From Linepithema humile (lineage: Eukaryota > Arthropoda > Insecta > Hymenoptera > Formicidae), in the NCBI RefSeq assembly GCF_040581485.1, contig NC_090132.1, forward strand, positions 18,967,411 to 19,031,410: a stretch of 64,000 nucleotides of DNA, read 5' to 3'. The notes below the pieces were generated by a model. That model searched no databases and was not told the DNA's origin. It saw nothing but the letters and a program-made list of their open reading frames with translations. A program made the position numbers and the translations under genes. Below, piece by piece: positions 53,101 to 64,000 of the stretch (its first letter is position 1; each line of letters begins with the position of its first letter).

Positions 53101-55378
53101 AATGAAAATTGTAAATATTTTTAAATTCATGATCTTTGACATCAATTCAAGACATCAATTCTTTTATATTCTTAAAATAATAAAGAAAGAATTTATTTCA
53201 ATAAAGTATATGTCATATCGGAAATAAAAATACAAGCCATGGCTTATTAGCAAAAAGACAGTTGAAGTAATCAAAATATATGCAAATAACGATGTAAGAA
53301 ATTTCAAAAGACAGAGAAATTCATAATTATTTTATATTAATTTTAGATTTGATAGTAAATAATTTAATTTTTCAAATTTCTTTATTCTTTAATATTTAAA
53401 TAATAATAATTTATAATAAACATACTATAAATGAGAGATTTATGAATATCATTAATATGCGTGATAATATCACGATGACTCTACCTCGAAACAGGAAATC
53501 TCTATTTATTATCTCTTGTATAACTATTATAAGTTTGATAGATTACACTCGAATAACGAGTCGTTCAATTTGTCACAAGTAAGGGAACCGCAAAGCGGAT
53601 TCGGCGTCGTTTCCTGTCGCCTTCGCCGACCGCAACTGCTTCCCAGGAGTAATAAGGACCACAAATCTCGGTTTCTCTGGAATTCCCGCTCTGGTTTCCG
53701 CGTATTTCCGTCAGTCCTATTATTAAGAGACATCAAGGAAGGTGGAGAACTCGCGTGGGTGGTCTAGTGCGCGAAAAATCACCGTGTACAACGGAAAAAT
53801 TGATGAAGATACAGACAACAAATGACTTTCTTGGAAAAGGGAGATATTTCCGGATCTCTAATTAAATTGTTTTTATCGTTTCCTCGTAGTGGAAAATTAT
53901 ATCGTAAAACTTATGAAAAAATTTCTCTGAAGTATAATTATACCGTATTATTGCATATAAATTGCTTCTTGCACCTGTTCCAATAATGATCGTGATGATA
54001 AACAAGGCGAAAAAGATGAATCGCTGTTTGTTAAATAAGAATAAAGAGCAACAATTATAATGTCAATATCCACGAAATTAACGATTAATTCAAAACACGC
54101 GTCGCTGTTTGTTGAGTTAATTTGTTACGTAAACAACATTGCAGAGTGCTGCATGAAACACGTGGAAATACCGGCTAATCACTCTCGTCCGGCAAAATCA
54201 TTGATCGACTACGCGTGCCAGCCAGTCACGTGTTACGAGTTACGTTGATTCGTGGAATTGAACGTTGGAATTAATTCGGTTTGCAAGTCGATAGCCGTGC
54301 GGACGAGCGAGGGAGGAGGAAAAGGGAGGCAGGAAGAACTTGGTACGAGAGCGATCGGGCAATCAAAACCGACTGCAAACGAAGAGAATAGAAAGAAGAT
54401 GGTCGAAATCGTAATTCATTCGAGACACGAGTTATAAGCCAAAATGAAAGACGCGATTCAGATCGCGTTTTACGTTTATTCGACATTTAATTGAGTCCTC
54501 TGTTGACAAAATTATAGTAATTTGATGTCGTATTTTTGCATTGTCATTTACAACGACATTTAATATCTTTAACTAGATACAGCAGCAAAGTTGGATAAAA
54601 TTTACTGCATGTAATAAGATTCCGTGAAATTTTTAAATTCTGCAAATTGTTTTTATTATTACTAAGGCCTAAATTAACTATCATGAAAGTAAACTCAACT
54701 GGAATTATCGAAAACTTATCTGTTTCTTCAAAGGTTTTGATTTCATTCATTTGTAAATCACAGATTTACAATCGTTCCATAACTACTGGTTATCGATATT
54801 TTTTTACGGAATTTGATTTTCAAAAGAATCATTATTTAGTCTTTCATAATATTTATACATGATAATGTTTGACTTTCAACAAATCATTGACTCATCAATT
54901 AACATTGTATTGATTAAAGAAATTATCTATTTTTCAACTATCTACAAATTATGTTTATTATCATTCCATGATTAATCGCCTGAATAATATAATCTTCATT
55001 TGTAAAGTATGTTCAGTATCACTCAAGCGATGCAAATCAATGCATTATGCCCACCTATTCGCTCATTCTCCATCTAAGTAGTGTATTATCTACAATGTGC
55101 ACCGATACCGTCTTTGGCTATGTTGAGAACATCGCAGTTACGAATCTATCATGGACGCTTCGATCCTTATTACCTCTGGCACCAGAGCTACGCCCATCAA
55201 TTTGCATTTCCCATTCGTGTAACGTTATCGAGTCGAGCGTCGGCGTCGTCGACGAGCTCGATGATCGTCGTCAATCAAGCGGAATCGCATCTCGCGCCTC
55301 TAGAAACGTTTTGACCACAAGCAGACTATTCTATCGGTTTGCTGAACGCACGTCGTGACTTTTGATCGTCCATGCACG

Positions 55379-55380
<2 letters not shown>
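50180..55380. other. AT-rich stretch, no supported gene
   Basis: CpG-richer islands at 52000-52340 and 54170-54420 alternate with AT-rich sequence. The frames seen are short, lack splice signals and overlap on both strands. Confidence 0.45.
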
Positions 55381-55382
<2 letters not shown>

Positions 55383-55423
<41 letters not shown>

Positions 55424-55424
55424 A
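55383..55424. repeat. Compound (TA)n(TG)n microsatellite
   Basis: A run of TA dinucleotides continues directly into TG dinucleotides. A shorter TA run lies at 55702-55720. Confidence 0.9.
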
Positions 55425-56779
55425 CATCTGTAAGATACGCGATGGCAGGGTCGGATTAATTCCAAACTTTGCCGTATTATTTCGTACAATACTTCTTTAC
55501 TTCTGTTTGTTTACACTTTCAGTATTTTATTTATAAATGGTAACATTTTTGGCATATTATATATGCTATCTTTTTATGTACAATCTATATTTGTGTTAAA
55601 TCAATGCCATATGCTATTAATTCAAAGGTTATCCATTCTGTCCTTTTTGGTATATTGATGTAATAAAATATATTGTACGATTATATCTTAAGCTGGAGAT
55701 AATATATATATATATATATAGCTTTGTGCTATTAAAAAATATTTTATGATAATTTTACTTGACGCTTGGAATCGACTTTAAATAGCAAATTGGCCACACT
55801 TCGATGTTTTCAGCCGACCCTGAATGCAGGTGTGCAGGCCAGAGCCCGATGAAAGTCCGTAAGTGCGCGCGAATGCGAGAACGCGAGTGTCGGCCGTCGT
55901 GTTTCGTTGCTGCGGGTCGCGCTATTGCCGGGTAATAATCTGCGCTTGCGGTTTTGCTCGACGATCCGCATCGTTCTCGCGCGATGCCAGGCATCGGCGC
56001 ATGATCTTGTTGGTTTAGCGATATTATCGATAATTTGACAATCGACCGCTGGGCGCAACGCCACTCTCGCCATCATTAACCACCGCGTATTGCTATTACG
56101 GGCAGCGCTTGTACGCGCTCGATTAGACTTGCGCTCGCGCTTGCAACCAGACTTAAAATGAAATTTGAGCGCAAATCAGCACCTTGTGCAAAAGAAACAG
56201 CATCGCTCGATGGATATATAGTTTCGTTCAACCCATCTTCGATCCGTAAGTGTGAGCGTTACGTAAAACGGTTTATCGCGCCGGAAAAGACGCTGCCAAG
56301 ATGATGCTGCTGAGAAGATGTCGATACTATCTATGCATTCTATTGCAAGTAGAAGATGCAGAAACAATGAATACGTAACAAAATCTAGCGGTACAGGAAA
56401 AAAACAATTGTGATCAAATCTTCAGATACGTTTATACACAGCGAGATATTCATCACACTTTACACTAATTTTCCTTTGCGGAAAATTTTATTGTATATCT
56501 TCTTATTTTGAATTTCTGATGTAAAACATAAGATTCAATATGCATATCGTCAGACGTGAATTATTACGAACAACTACGATTCATAAAAAGAATTATAAAT
56601 CGCGATGTGTTTTTGATGGTTTGCGTTTATCTTCTCCAATCGCGCAAACACTTTGTCGCGTGCGTACTCGTTTGCCTTGCGTTTTCGTCGCTCCGCAATC
56701 ACCGGTTTCGTCGCGGCATAAATGAAAATCGATAAAAACGGAAAGATCGACAGGAAGCAGCTGCGCGGTCGGTCGGGTT

Positions 56780-56995
56780 ATGATCGGCATGGACTTCTTC
56801 CTGCTAAACAAACAGGAGGCGAGCGTGGCCAGTTTCTTTGGGAAACCGCAGACTACTTCACCCGACTCGTTAACGAGATCCTCGGTGCTCGATCATGCAA
56901 GCTCTCGCACCAATTCCCCGGCTTCGACTTCTTCGCCGAAACTTGACCGCAAGTTTCGCGCCGCGAGACCACGGAGAAAAACGAATCTGACGTAG
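56780..56995 (+). CDS. Candidate 71-aa Ser/Pro-rich, basic-tailed ORF
   Basis: ATG at 56780 is the first in its frame after a TGA near 56723. The frame reads MIGMDFFLLNKQEASVASFF, then a Ser/Thr/Pro-rich stretch (TTSPDSLTRSSVLDHASS, NSPASTSSPKLD) and a basic end RKFRAARPRRKTNLT. Most third codon positions are G or C, and two overlapping frames have less protein-like composition. It sits in a CpG-rich island (56590-56990) in AT-rich DNA. I recognise no family. It may be a first exon, a small protein or a by-product of the island. Confidence 0.35.
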   Translation: MIGMDFFLLNKQEASVASFFGKPQTTSPDSLTRSSVLDHASSRTNSPASTSSPKLDRKFRAARPRRKTNLT

Positions 56996-57089
56996 CCAGC
57001 CACAAAAACGAACGGAACAAACGCTTAAGAACACACAGTGAGATGCGAAAAATAAATCAAAATGCTCGGGATCGCATTTGCTTTGCATT

Positions 57090-60000
57090 AACGTACGAGG
57101 GCAAAATCGTTTTCAGATCGTTTGTCGTGCAAAAAATTAACAACCCGCTTGTGTTGAAGTAACATGTGGCGACCGCCGTATTTAACCCATTATTCGCTAT
57201 AGATGTTTTTACAGCTAATTTTTCTCGCATATACTAATCCTATGAACTCACGGCTTGATAAAGATAAATCGTTCTTAATTAAAATTTTTTATAATGACTT
57301 TCTGAAGAGATTATTTTTGGAAAACAAGATTTTATTATAGGCAATTAATAAAAACAAAGCTTTCAATTATTTTCTACATCTTAAAAAAGTTTCTACGAAA
57401 AAACTTGACTAGTACTTTGAATCATTGGAGTGCCAGGTACATAAAAATATTCTTTGTCATATATTTCGATTTAATTGTTTTAAATACAACAGTTTAGAAG
57501 AAACTTGCTTTTTTATTTTTTTAAATTTAATTTTTATTCTACGTAAATTTGTTTTAAAAAATGTCTTATTATTCTAAATGATAAGATCGTAGTCTTTTAT
57601 TTTCTTGTACAGTGCATGTTTTCTACAGCAATTGGCAGACATTAAGTATGATGTAAAAGAGTACGATTAGATCTTTCTTTTTCACGTAAAACCGCTACCT
57701 ATCGAGCGGAAGACGCAGGTTGAAACCTCCTTCCTTTCAATCTAAGCGGGCAACCAGCAAGAAAGAAATCCAGGATATGCACTTAGCCGAGGCGGAAATG
57801 CCTCTTGTCTAATTTACAGCAACACTAAATCATTAAATGAAAGAAGGCGATAAAGAGAAATGACTTTAAAGTAAAAAGATAAGCGTCTACAAAAGAAATG
57901 GAAAGTAATGAAGTTACTTACAATTATCCGCTAAAAGTACTAAAATTTGAAAGTTATATATATTTTCATAAGATGCAATACTAAATCTTTTTCGTTTTAT
58001 AAATTTTCAAACAAATTTTGAAAACATCTACGACTACTGAGTGTACGTTCCGTTTACCCCCTTTTTTAATTAACCTTAATTCTTTTTTTTTTCAATAAAT
58101 CCGTACGGTGGAAAATATAATAAGAATCCGGAAATCGTCGAAATGTTGGTTCATCGGCTATCGTCGAAACGTCGGCCGCGAAGATTAACCAATCAAACGG
58201 ATGTTGCCACCGCACAATAGCCGGCTTAATGAGTATTAGCCGGGTCGCTTATCGATCGTCTGAGCCGATCGATGATCTCTTTTCTTCCGCTACTTTCCAC
58301 GTCATTCCCAGGACTCCTTTTGCCGGCCGACTCTTCTTCTCCCTTTTTCATCGCCTCCGCGGCACAATGCCTTCGCCTGGTAGCGGATACCCGCGATATC
58401 TATATCTTTGCCGGTCAGTCAGACCCCTGAGAATTACAGTGGCTAAGGGAAAAAAGAGGTTGGGGATCGATGATTGAGAAAGGAGAATAATGTTTTTGAT
58501 GGCGTGTAACGAGTCCAGGGAGTAATCGTGGTGTATCTTCGCGACATGAAAGACTTCGAAAGCGAGTGCAGAATGGATTGATCTTTACAAAGAATATGAA
58601 GATAAAAGAGAGAGCCTGCATATATATAAATATAATAACCACAAGACGCGATCAATGAAAAGAATCAAAGATTGTAATAGAGCTATGTCAATCCTCGTTT
58701 TTTAATAAACTGAACGCTTCATCTAAGCAACTTTGCGATCGACATATTAATGGGTTTGGAATTCCAAGAGTTTCAAATGGAACCGTATTTAATCGCTCTA
58801 TAAAAATCTAATGTTTTGTAAAATGAACAGTTACAAGTTTTAACCTCATTAATCGAACCTAAGCAATCTCCAGGATCGGAAAGTCGTCCGTTGCTCTCCC
58901 ATGTATTTTACTAAATTATGATCTTACCGGCAGTATTATAATAATGAGTTGAAAGGGGGCGAGGTTTGCATGAGTCAGATACCGACATACGCGCGCAAAA
59001 AGCTTCATTTAATTAAGCACTCATGAAGGTCAGCGGGTGTCGGCGAGTGCATACTATACATGGCCGGAGGTCCCCCGAATTAACTCCAGACGTTCTTACA
59101 CCTCGGGAGCAGCGATCGATTCTCGATTGAAGACATTACCGGGCCCTACGCGACTGCTCCGTCCTCCCGATCTAGTCCGCGATCCTTCGATCTCATTCAG
59201 TGATTCGGCGTAATGGGGTAGCGCTGTAGGGGGCGTGGCCGCGACTAATGATATCATCGTGACGCAATCGTTTCTATTGACAGTGGATGTGCATCGTGAG
59301 AGAAGGAGAAAGAGTGCAACGCCGGCGGCAAGAACAACGCCGTGATAAACGAGATCACAATGGACCGGTGACCGTCGGTCGCGATCTCTCGACCGATCGT
59401 GATTGATACCCGTGAGACCCCAAAGATTCAAATCCGGATTTACAGACTAATATAGAATTCTAAAGATCGGACAAACTCACGGCTGCTACGGTTTAATCTG
59501 CGAAATAATCGCGCCTCCTTCCTTGGGATGAAGAGCTGAGGCGAGGAAGGAGGGATACGACAGTGTTTAACAGCATTCCGGTGTTAGGCGACGGAGTTTT
59601 CCTCCGAAGAGGCAGCGTGCCTCGCAATTATGGTAAAGTTCGACGCGCTGCAACCTCATCAGGTGCGAAAACCGCCCTTTTATCTCTATAATGATACGTA
59701 TCTGTGCCTTATCATGGTCACTTACCACGTATAATTTAGTAATATATGTAATATCTTTTTTGTAAGAATATTGATTAATTATGTTGCGTATCATGAGAGA
59801 TGCTGATGTAATGTCTTATAATGTAATTTTCATTTTCTTCCGTTTACGACATTCTCACTGTACAACACCACAACCTCAGTATCAAAATAATAATAATAAT
59901 AATAATAAATTTTTAAGCTCATTTTTCTTTAAACATTGTGTTGCATATATTTTTATTCAACTGCAATGTAAATATGAAATATACTTTAAATCTTAACTGA

Positions 60001-62730
60001 AAATCTTTTAACTGAAATCATTTTTGTATGCATTAAATATTAAATAATCACTTCATAATTTGATAAAACATTTCATGTCTATATTTTTAATTTACAAAGA
60101 ATAAGCTGAAGTAATTTTTATACGAATCGACTTGTGAAAAATAATACAAAATATAGAAGTACCGTTAAATGGCAAATTGTCAAACTTTCTGCATCGACCT
60201 AATACAATGTTCACTTCTGAACGCAGGCTTGATATCTGCTTCGCTAAATACCATAATTTCCCGAGTCAAGCGCAGAATTAAGATGCACCGCGCGCGAAAT
60301 GAAGAAATTACGTAAATTCGGAGCGTTGCGCGCTCCGAAAGTGGCGCTTGATGCGCTCAAGTGAAAAGCGATCGGTGAAATTACAGCTCCGGCATGCGTC
60401 ATCCGCCTTAATTTACATGTTTACCGGCCACAGCACTGATAATTTATTATTTACAACAAGCGATTAAGAGATAGCCGCGAGTATAGCAGTCCCGGGGCGG
60501 TTAGAAAATCGCGCGGGAGGATCGAAAGTAGCGCGGGGATAATTATTTGTAGCCACGGTTTAAGCGTATGTAATTTCGAGAGTCGGTAGCGGCAATCGAT
60601 CATCGAGATCAGATACAGACGGGCCCCGGAGGATAAGCGGCGATGCCTCCGCGGGCGCGGCAGAGTGAGGAGACGGGAGTATCGGAGCCCGAAGATAAGC
60701 TCGCGGCATGGGGTAGTCGTAATTATCGAGACACGGACGGTCGATGATCCTCTCGGAGCTACTTATTTCGCCACATCATCGATATCTCGTGCGCCCGTAC
60801 GCCTCTAATCGCCGATCGGTCGTGCGCGTTTAACGTTACACGGCGTAACGACGAGCCTGTTAACACTGGAACGCCCAAAGAGGAACGATTTGTACATTTA
60901 CGATTTCACCTAACTACAATAATTACCAATTTGATCCCACAGCGCTACCACAAGCGGAAGATTATGAAATCATCACGAAACCGTATTTCATTCCTACTGT
61001 ATTTTATATAATCTACAATGACTCATTGACTATACGTGAAAAATGATGCGGAAGGTAAATTACGTATAAAGGATCGAGATGTAGTACGTTTGCAGCAATA
61101 ATATTTTAAGAATTCTTACGGCACCTTCTTGCTATACAAAGAGATATAATATTATGCAAAGGAGGCTCTGTGATGACATTTATGATGCGGTATTTCCTTT
61201 TTCAATTGCTCTGCACATCAGGTGCAATTCATTAGCATTTTATTCGTACTTGGGGATAATAAATAAATATCTGTTATAAAATATTCTATTTATATTAAAA
61301 ATGTACTTAAATTTTCCGTACGAATTATTGTTTTCTATGTGGGGGATATCGTTAACTCCAAGTCAATTATTGCGGATGAAAAACGGAGGAAAATTATTTC
61401 GAAATCTGTGGCCGCGATAAAAAGCGAAAGAAATTGCTTCCATCTGGAGTACTACGTTCTTTGTGTATATTGCATGATATGAGAAAACGAATTCTCACTA
61501 ACTGGATTTTCTGCGATAAATCAGCTTAACCGAGTGTGCGCGTATGCCAGGACCGAGGCGTGGTTAATGAAACATCCGCGAGCGAGCGAGCGGGACGTGT
61601 TGATGATCGGCAGTTTCGACGACGGCCCAAGTTTCTCACCGACTCCTTCCTTCCTTTGGTTTGCCAACGCATCACTTAACGGACTTCCACACGAACGTGG
61701 CAGGCTCGTTTATAACTCTACCTCTTACCCGATAAAAATAAATCGCGGCGCGCCCGCGTCCGTATCGTTTATCAATCGGAACGCCGTGCCGTCGGGCCGT
61801 CGCTCGTTACCGTCGAGGAATTTCAGTGCTTAAGCCAACGTTACCAATTTAACACATTGTCGATCTGCCTGATTACAATCTTGTTGTGAACGAGAGATGC
61901 GCATGCAGAGGAAGCGCGTCTCCCGACGTGAATCCACTCCTGCATCTTCTCCGGAAGAGAGAATCATCGGATGATGTAATGGACAGTTCGGTACATGCGA
62001 TGAATATTATAATTTTTACATCGAGCTGCTTATCGATGCGATATACGTATGGATTGCTACATGCCGGTTCGGAGAAAGTGCAACGTTTACAAATCATTAA
62101 GAGTGTTTAATGAAGTGTCTATCACGGAGATGAGTAAAATTGCCTCGCTTCTCCTTATGATTGTCTGCTAATCGCGCGTATATGTATATGTGTTCGCATG
62201 TGCGCATACGTAGGATAATATGTGTCTAGACTTTTGAAGCTTTCGGATCGACTTTTTATTCCCCTTCCGCCCTTAAGGTATATCATATAAATTTATATGA
62301 ATCGTTTATGCGTTCCCGTTCCAATAAAACGGTATATATTTGTGCATTATTATCTACAGAGCATTCATATAACTCGTATAATATCAACTCTTAATAGCAA
62401 ATAAATAAGAGAGAGATTTTGATTTTTCTGAAATAAAACTGATAGAAAATCTACTTATAAAAAATTCAACGATAAAAAATAATTTCATAAATTAAGTTTT
62501 AAGATTTTCAATAAATTGTGAAGTTTTTTTAATCAATAGTAAATCTTGCTCCAGCGGTTTAATTTCAAACTCGATGCTAAGGTATTGATAATTGATATTA
62601 TATTAAGCTATTCCGTATTATATCATCAAACTATTCCATAAAATCACTGTCTTAATTTTATCATTGAATCGATAAAATAATCAACATATCTCGTCGTTAA
62701 TTGCCGCCTCGATATAAAACGAGCATGAAG
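57090..62730. other. Alternating AT-rich sequence and CpG-rich islands
   Basis: Islands at about 58130-58480, 59030-59460, 60280-60860 and 61530-61830 are CpG-rich and carry overlapping short frames in several phases. None has splice support or a recognisable domain. An (AAT)n run lies at 59886-59910. No RNA gene was recognised. Confidence 0.45.
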
Positions 62731-62739
62731 CCAATTATC

Positions 62740-63118
62740 GGCTCACAAATCCGTTATCTTCTTTATCCCATTTCATATCACCGCTCTCCACTCTTATCTC
62801 CCCTCTACCTCTGTGAACATTCTTATCGTCGCGTCTAACATGGTTACCAGTGCGATCGCTATCTCCCATAAAATCGCGGGAGAGCCACCTCGCTCCGTCG
62901 AGGTATCCAGTTGCCATTTTAAGCAGTGACGTTCCACCCTCCGCTCTGCATTCCCCTCTCGCGTTCGCTGATGCACGCGGAATCGCATCTCTCTGCCTCT
63001 CTCTCTCTCTTTCTCTCCTTTTCGACCCTCTTCTCATTCTCTGCCTGGAGAGCAGCGGGGAGAGCGACAAGGTTTTGGATTGGTGAGTCTATCAAGCTTC
63101 TCCATTGGCGAGCATTCC
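62740..63118 (+). promoter_or_regulatory. CpG/CT-rich promoter-like region
   Basis: A CpG-rich segment contains a (CT)n tract at 62995-63018 (GAGA-factor type on the other strand) and two inverted CCAAT boxes (ATTGG near 63079 and 63103). It lies directly before a plausible coding start and a consensus splice donor. No TATA box is seen, in keeping with CpG-rich insect promoters. The exact start site cannot be fixed from sequence alone. Confidence 0.4.
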
Positions 63119-63604
63119 ATGTTCGAGGCGGACCAACCGACTGGGGCGGGCGGCTCGAAGACCCCGGCTCAACCGGAGAAGCCGGATCAGAGCTACTTCC
63201 ACCAAGTCGGTAAACAGCTGCGCGCACCATTCGAAAGTCCACGCGGTGGGGACTGGAATCGCCTCTCTTTAGACTCTTCCGTCCTGGTCGGTGGAAACGG
63301 CCCCACACACCGGTTCGCGCAGCCGCGGCGTACGCCTCTTGCTCGTTCCCGACCTGAGAAACGACGCGACGCGACGCGACGCGACGTGCGAGCGAGCGAG
63401 CGGACGCGACCGCGATTTTTCTTCTTATTTCTCCCCCGACGTATCACTCCCTCTCTTCCCCCCTTTCTCTACCTTTCTCCTTCCCATCCCTTCCTCCGTT
63501 TCGGTACGCACACGGGGTACGCGCCCGCGCGAGTTCTCGCCCGGGGGGCAGGTACAAGGGACCGATCAACTACACGGGTGATCTCCCTCGGTGAACGAAT
63601 GTGA
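63119..63604 (+). CDS. Candidate first coding exon of a downstream gene
   Basis: ATG at 63119 opens a frame with strong G/C third-position bias: MFEADQPTGAGGSKTPAQPE, then KPDQSYFHQVGKQLRAPFES. It is hydrophilic and disordered-looking, as at many N termini. The frame stays open to TGA at 63602, but after about residue 80 it runs through a GACGC repeat (63363-63385) and CT-rich sequence that look non-coding. The true coding part may therefore stop at a donor such as G|GTAAAC at 63210. I do not recognise the protein. Alternatively the whole segment is 5' UTR of the transcript whose first exon seems to end at 63726. Confidence 0.35.
   Translation: MFEADQPTGAGGSKTPAQPEKPDQSYFHQVGKQLRAPFESPRGGDWNRLSLDSSVLVGGNGPTHRFAQPRRTPLARSRPEKRRDATRRDVRASERTRPRFFFLFLPRRITPSLPPFLYLSPSHPFLRFGTHTGYAPARVLARGAGTRDRSTTRVISLGERM
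63363..63385. repeat. (GACGC)n short tandem repeat
   Basis: Consecutive GACGC units are followed by GAGCGAGCGAGC. It lies inside the candidate exon frame and marks where that frame stops looking like protein. Confidence 0.85.
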
Positions 63605-63726
63605 GCAAACATACAAGGTGCGAGAGCTGTTAGAGAAATCCTGCGAAAGCAAGTTGTCAACCGAAGGCGGAATTTTGGTGGAGAACGAAGGGACATCACT
63701 CGAAGTAATCCTGTCGACGCATCAAG
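63605..63726 (+). other. Probable end of a first (5' UTR) exon with donor
   Basis: The sequence ends in CATCAAG|GTTAGT, a good donor at 63727. The frame GAGCAAACATACAAG... is open for about 49 codons up to the donor (reading KVRELLEKSCESKLSTEGG) but has no ATG and no good acceptor, so it is more likely 5' UTR than coding. Downstream sequence to 64000 is AT-rich, as expected for an intron. Confidence 0.35.
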
Positions 63727-64000
63727 GTTAGTTTCTCAACGTTGAGTAGCGAGAATGTTAGCGAGAATGATTTCGCACGAGTGCTGGCTGAAGTGACTTT
63801 TTGGGTGGAAAATATTTTTGTTTTTTTAATAAATATGTGTGTGTTCGATATATTCCTTCAAAGTTTGTGAAGTGACTCCTTTCATTTTATTTCATTTATA
63901 GAATATTTACGTAACTTTTTATTGGAAAAGACATGTCAATTAATATGAAACGTAGTTACTTTAATATTATTGTTTATTATCTTATAATTGATGTATCGGA

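Noticed and set aside
57690..57770. tRNA-like text with AGGTTGAAACCTCC
   Set aside because: No cloverleaf with matching acceptor, D and anticodon arms can be drawn around it.
1..64000. Search by eye for known insect microRNAs, telomeric TTAGG arrays, transposase or reverse-transcriptase motifs
   Set aside because: None was recognised. Reading by eye can miss diverged copies, so this is a weak negative.

Overview
The window looks like nuclear DNA from an insect, most likely a hymenopteran such as an ant. It is AT-rich and almost gene-free. Many CpG-rich, GAGA-rich islands sit in the AT-rich background. Candidate exons end in consensus GT splice donors. Several small non-autonomous DNA transposons are present. 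Nothing bacterial, viral or organellar was recognised, and no rRNA, tRNA or CRISPR array was found. The species is an inference from composition and repeat style, not from a diagnostic gene.

Region by region: 1-11.5 kb is AT-rich intergenic sequence. It holds one short secreted-protein-like gene with an apparent frameshift (2062-2441), a palindromic MITE-like repeat (2873-3072), a hAT-type element with target-site duplication (4092-4552) and a mariner-type element (10096-10330). From 11.58 to 14.77 kb there is a cluster of diverged local duplications. It contains a two-exon Gly-rich candidate on the minus strand, five copies of a 20-bp motif and two ~540-bp direct copies about 1.47 kb apart. 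A CpG-rich stretch at 16.2-16.6 kb could be a promoter.

The best protein-coding evidence is 18607-18754 (+). It is a first coding exon with an in-frame upstream stop, a good start context, an EH1-like Groucho-binding motif (FSIRSLV) and a consensus GTGAGT donor. This suggests the 5' end of a transcription factor, probably of the homeobox type. I saw no homeodomain exon in the window, so the 18.76-62.7 kb stretch may be a long intron or a regulatory desert. It holds CpG-rich blocks with GAGAG/GCCAT clusters, a POU/homeodomain composite site, two hairpin-type mobile elements (29740-30500 with perfect 87-bp inverted arms; 36261-36484) and microsatellites. At the right edge (62.7-63.73 kb) a CpG-rich, CT-rich promoter-like region leads into a plausible first exon of another plus-strand gene.

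No complete multi-exon gene can be assembled from this window alone. Most calls are exon fragments or repeats and carry matching confidence. The most unusual structures are the 11.6-14.8 kb duplication cluster and the perfect inverted repeat at 29.7-30.5 kb.
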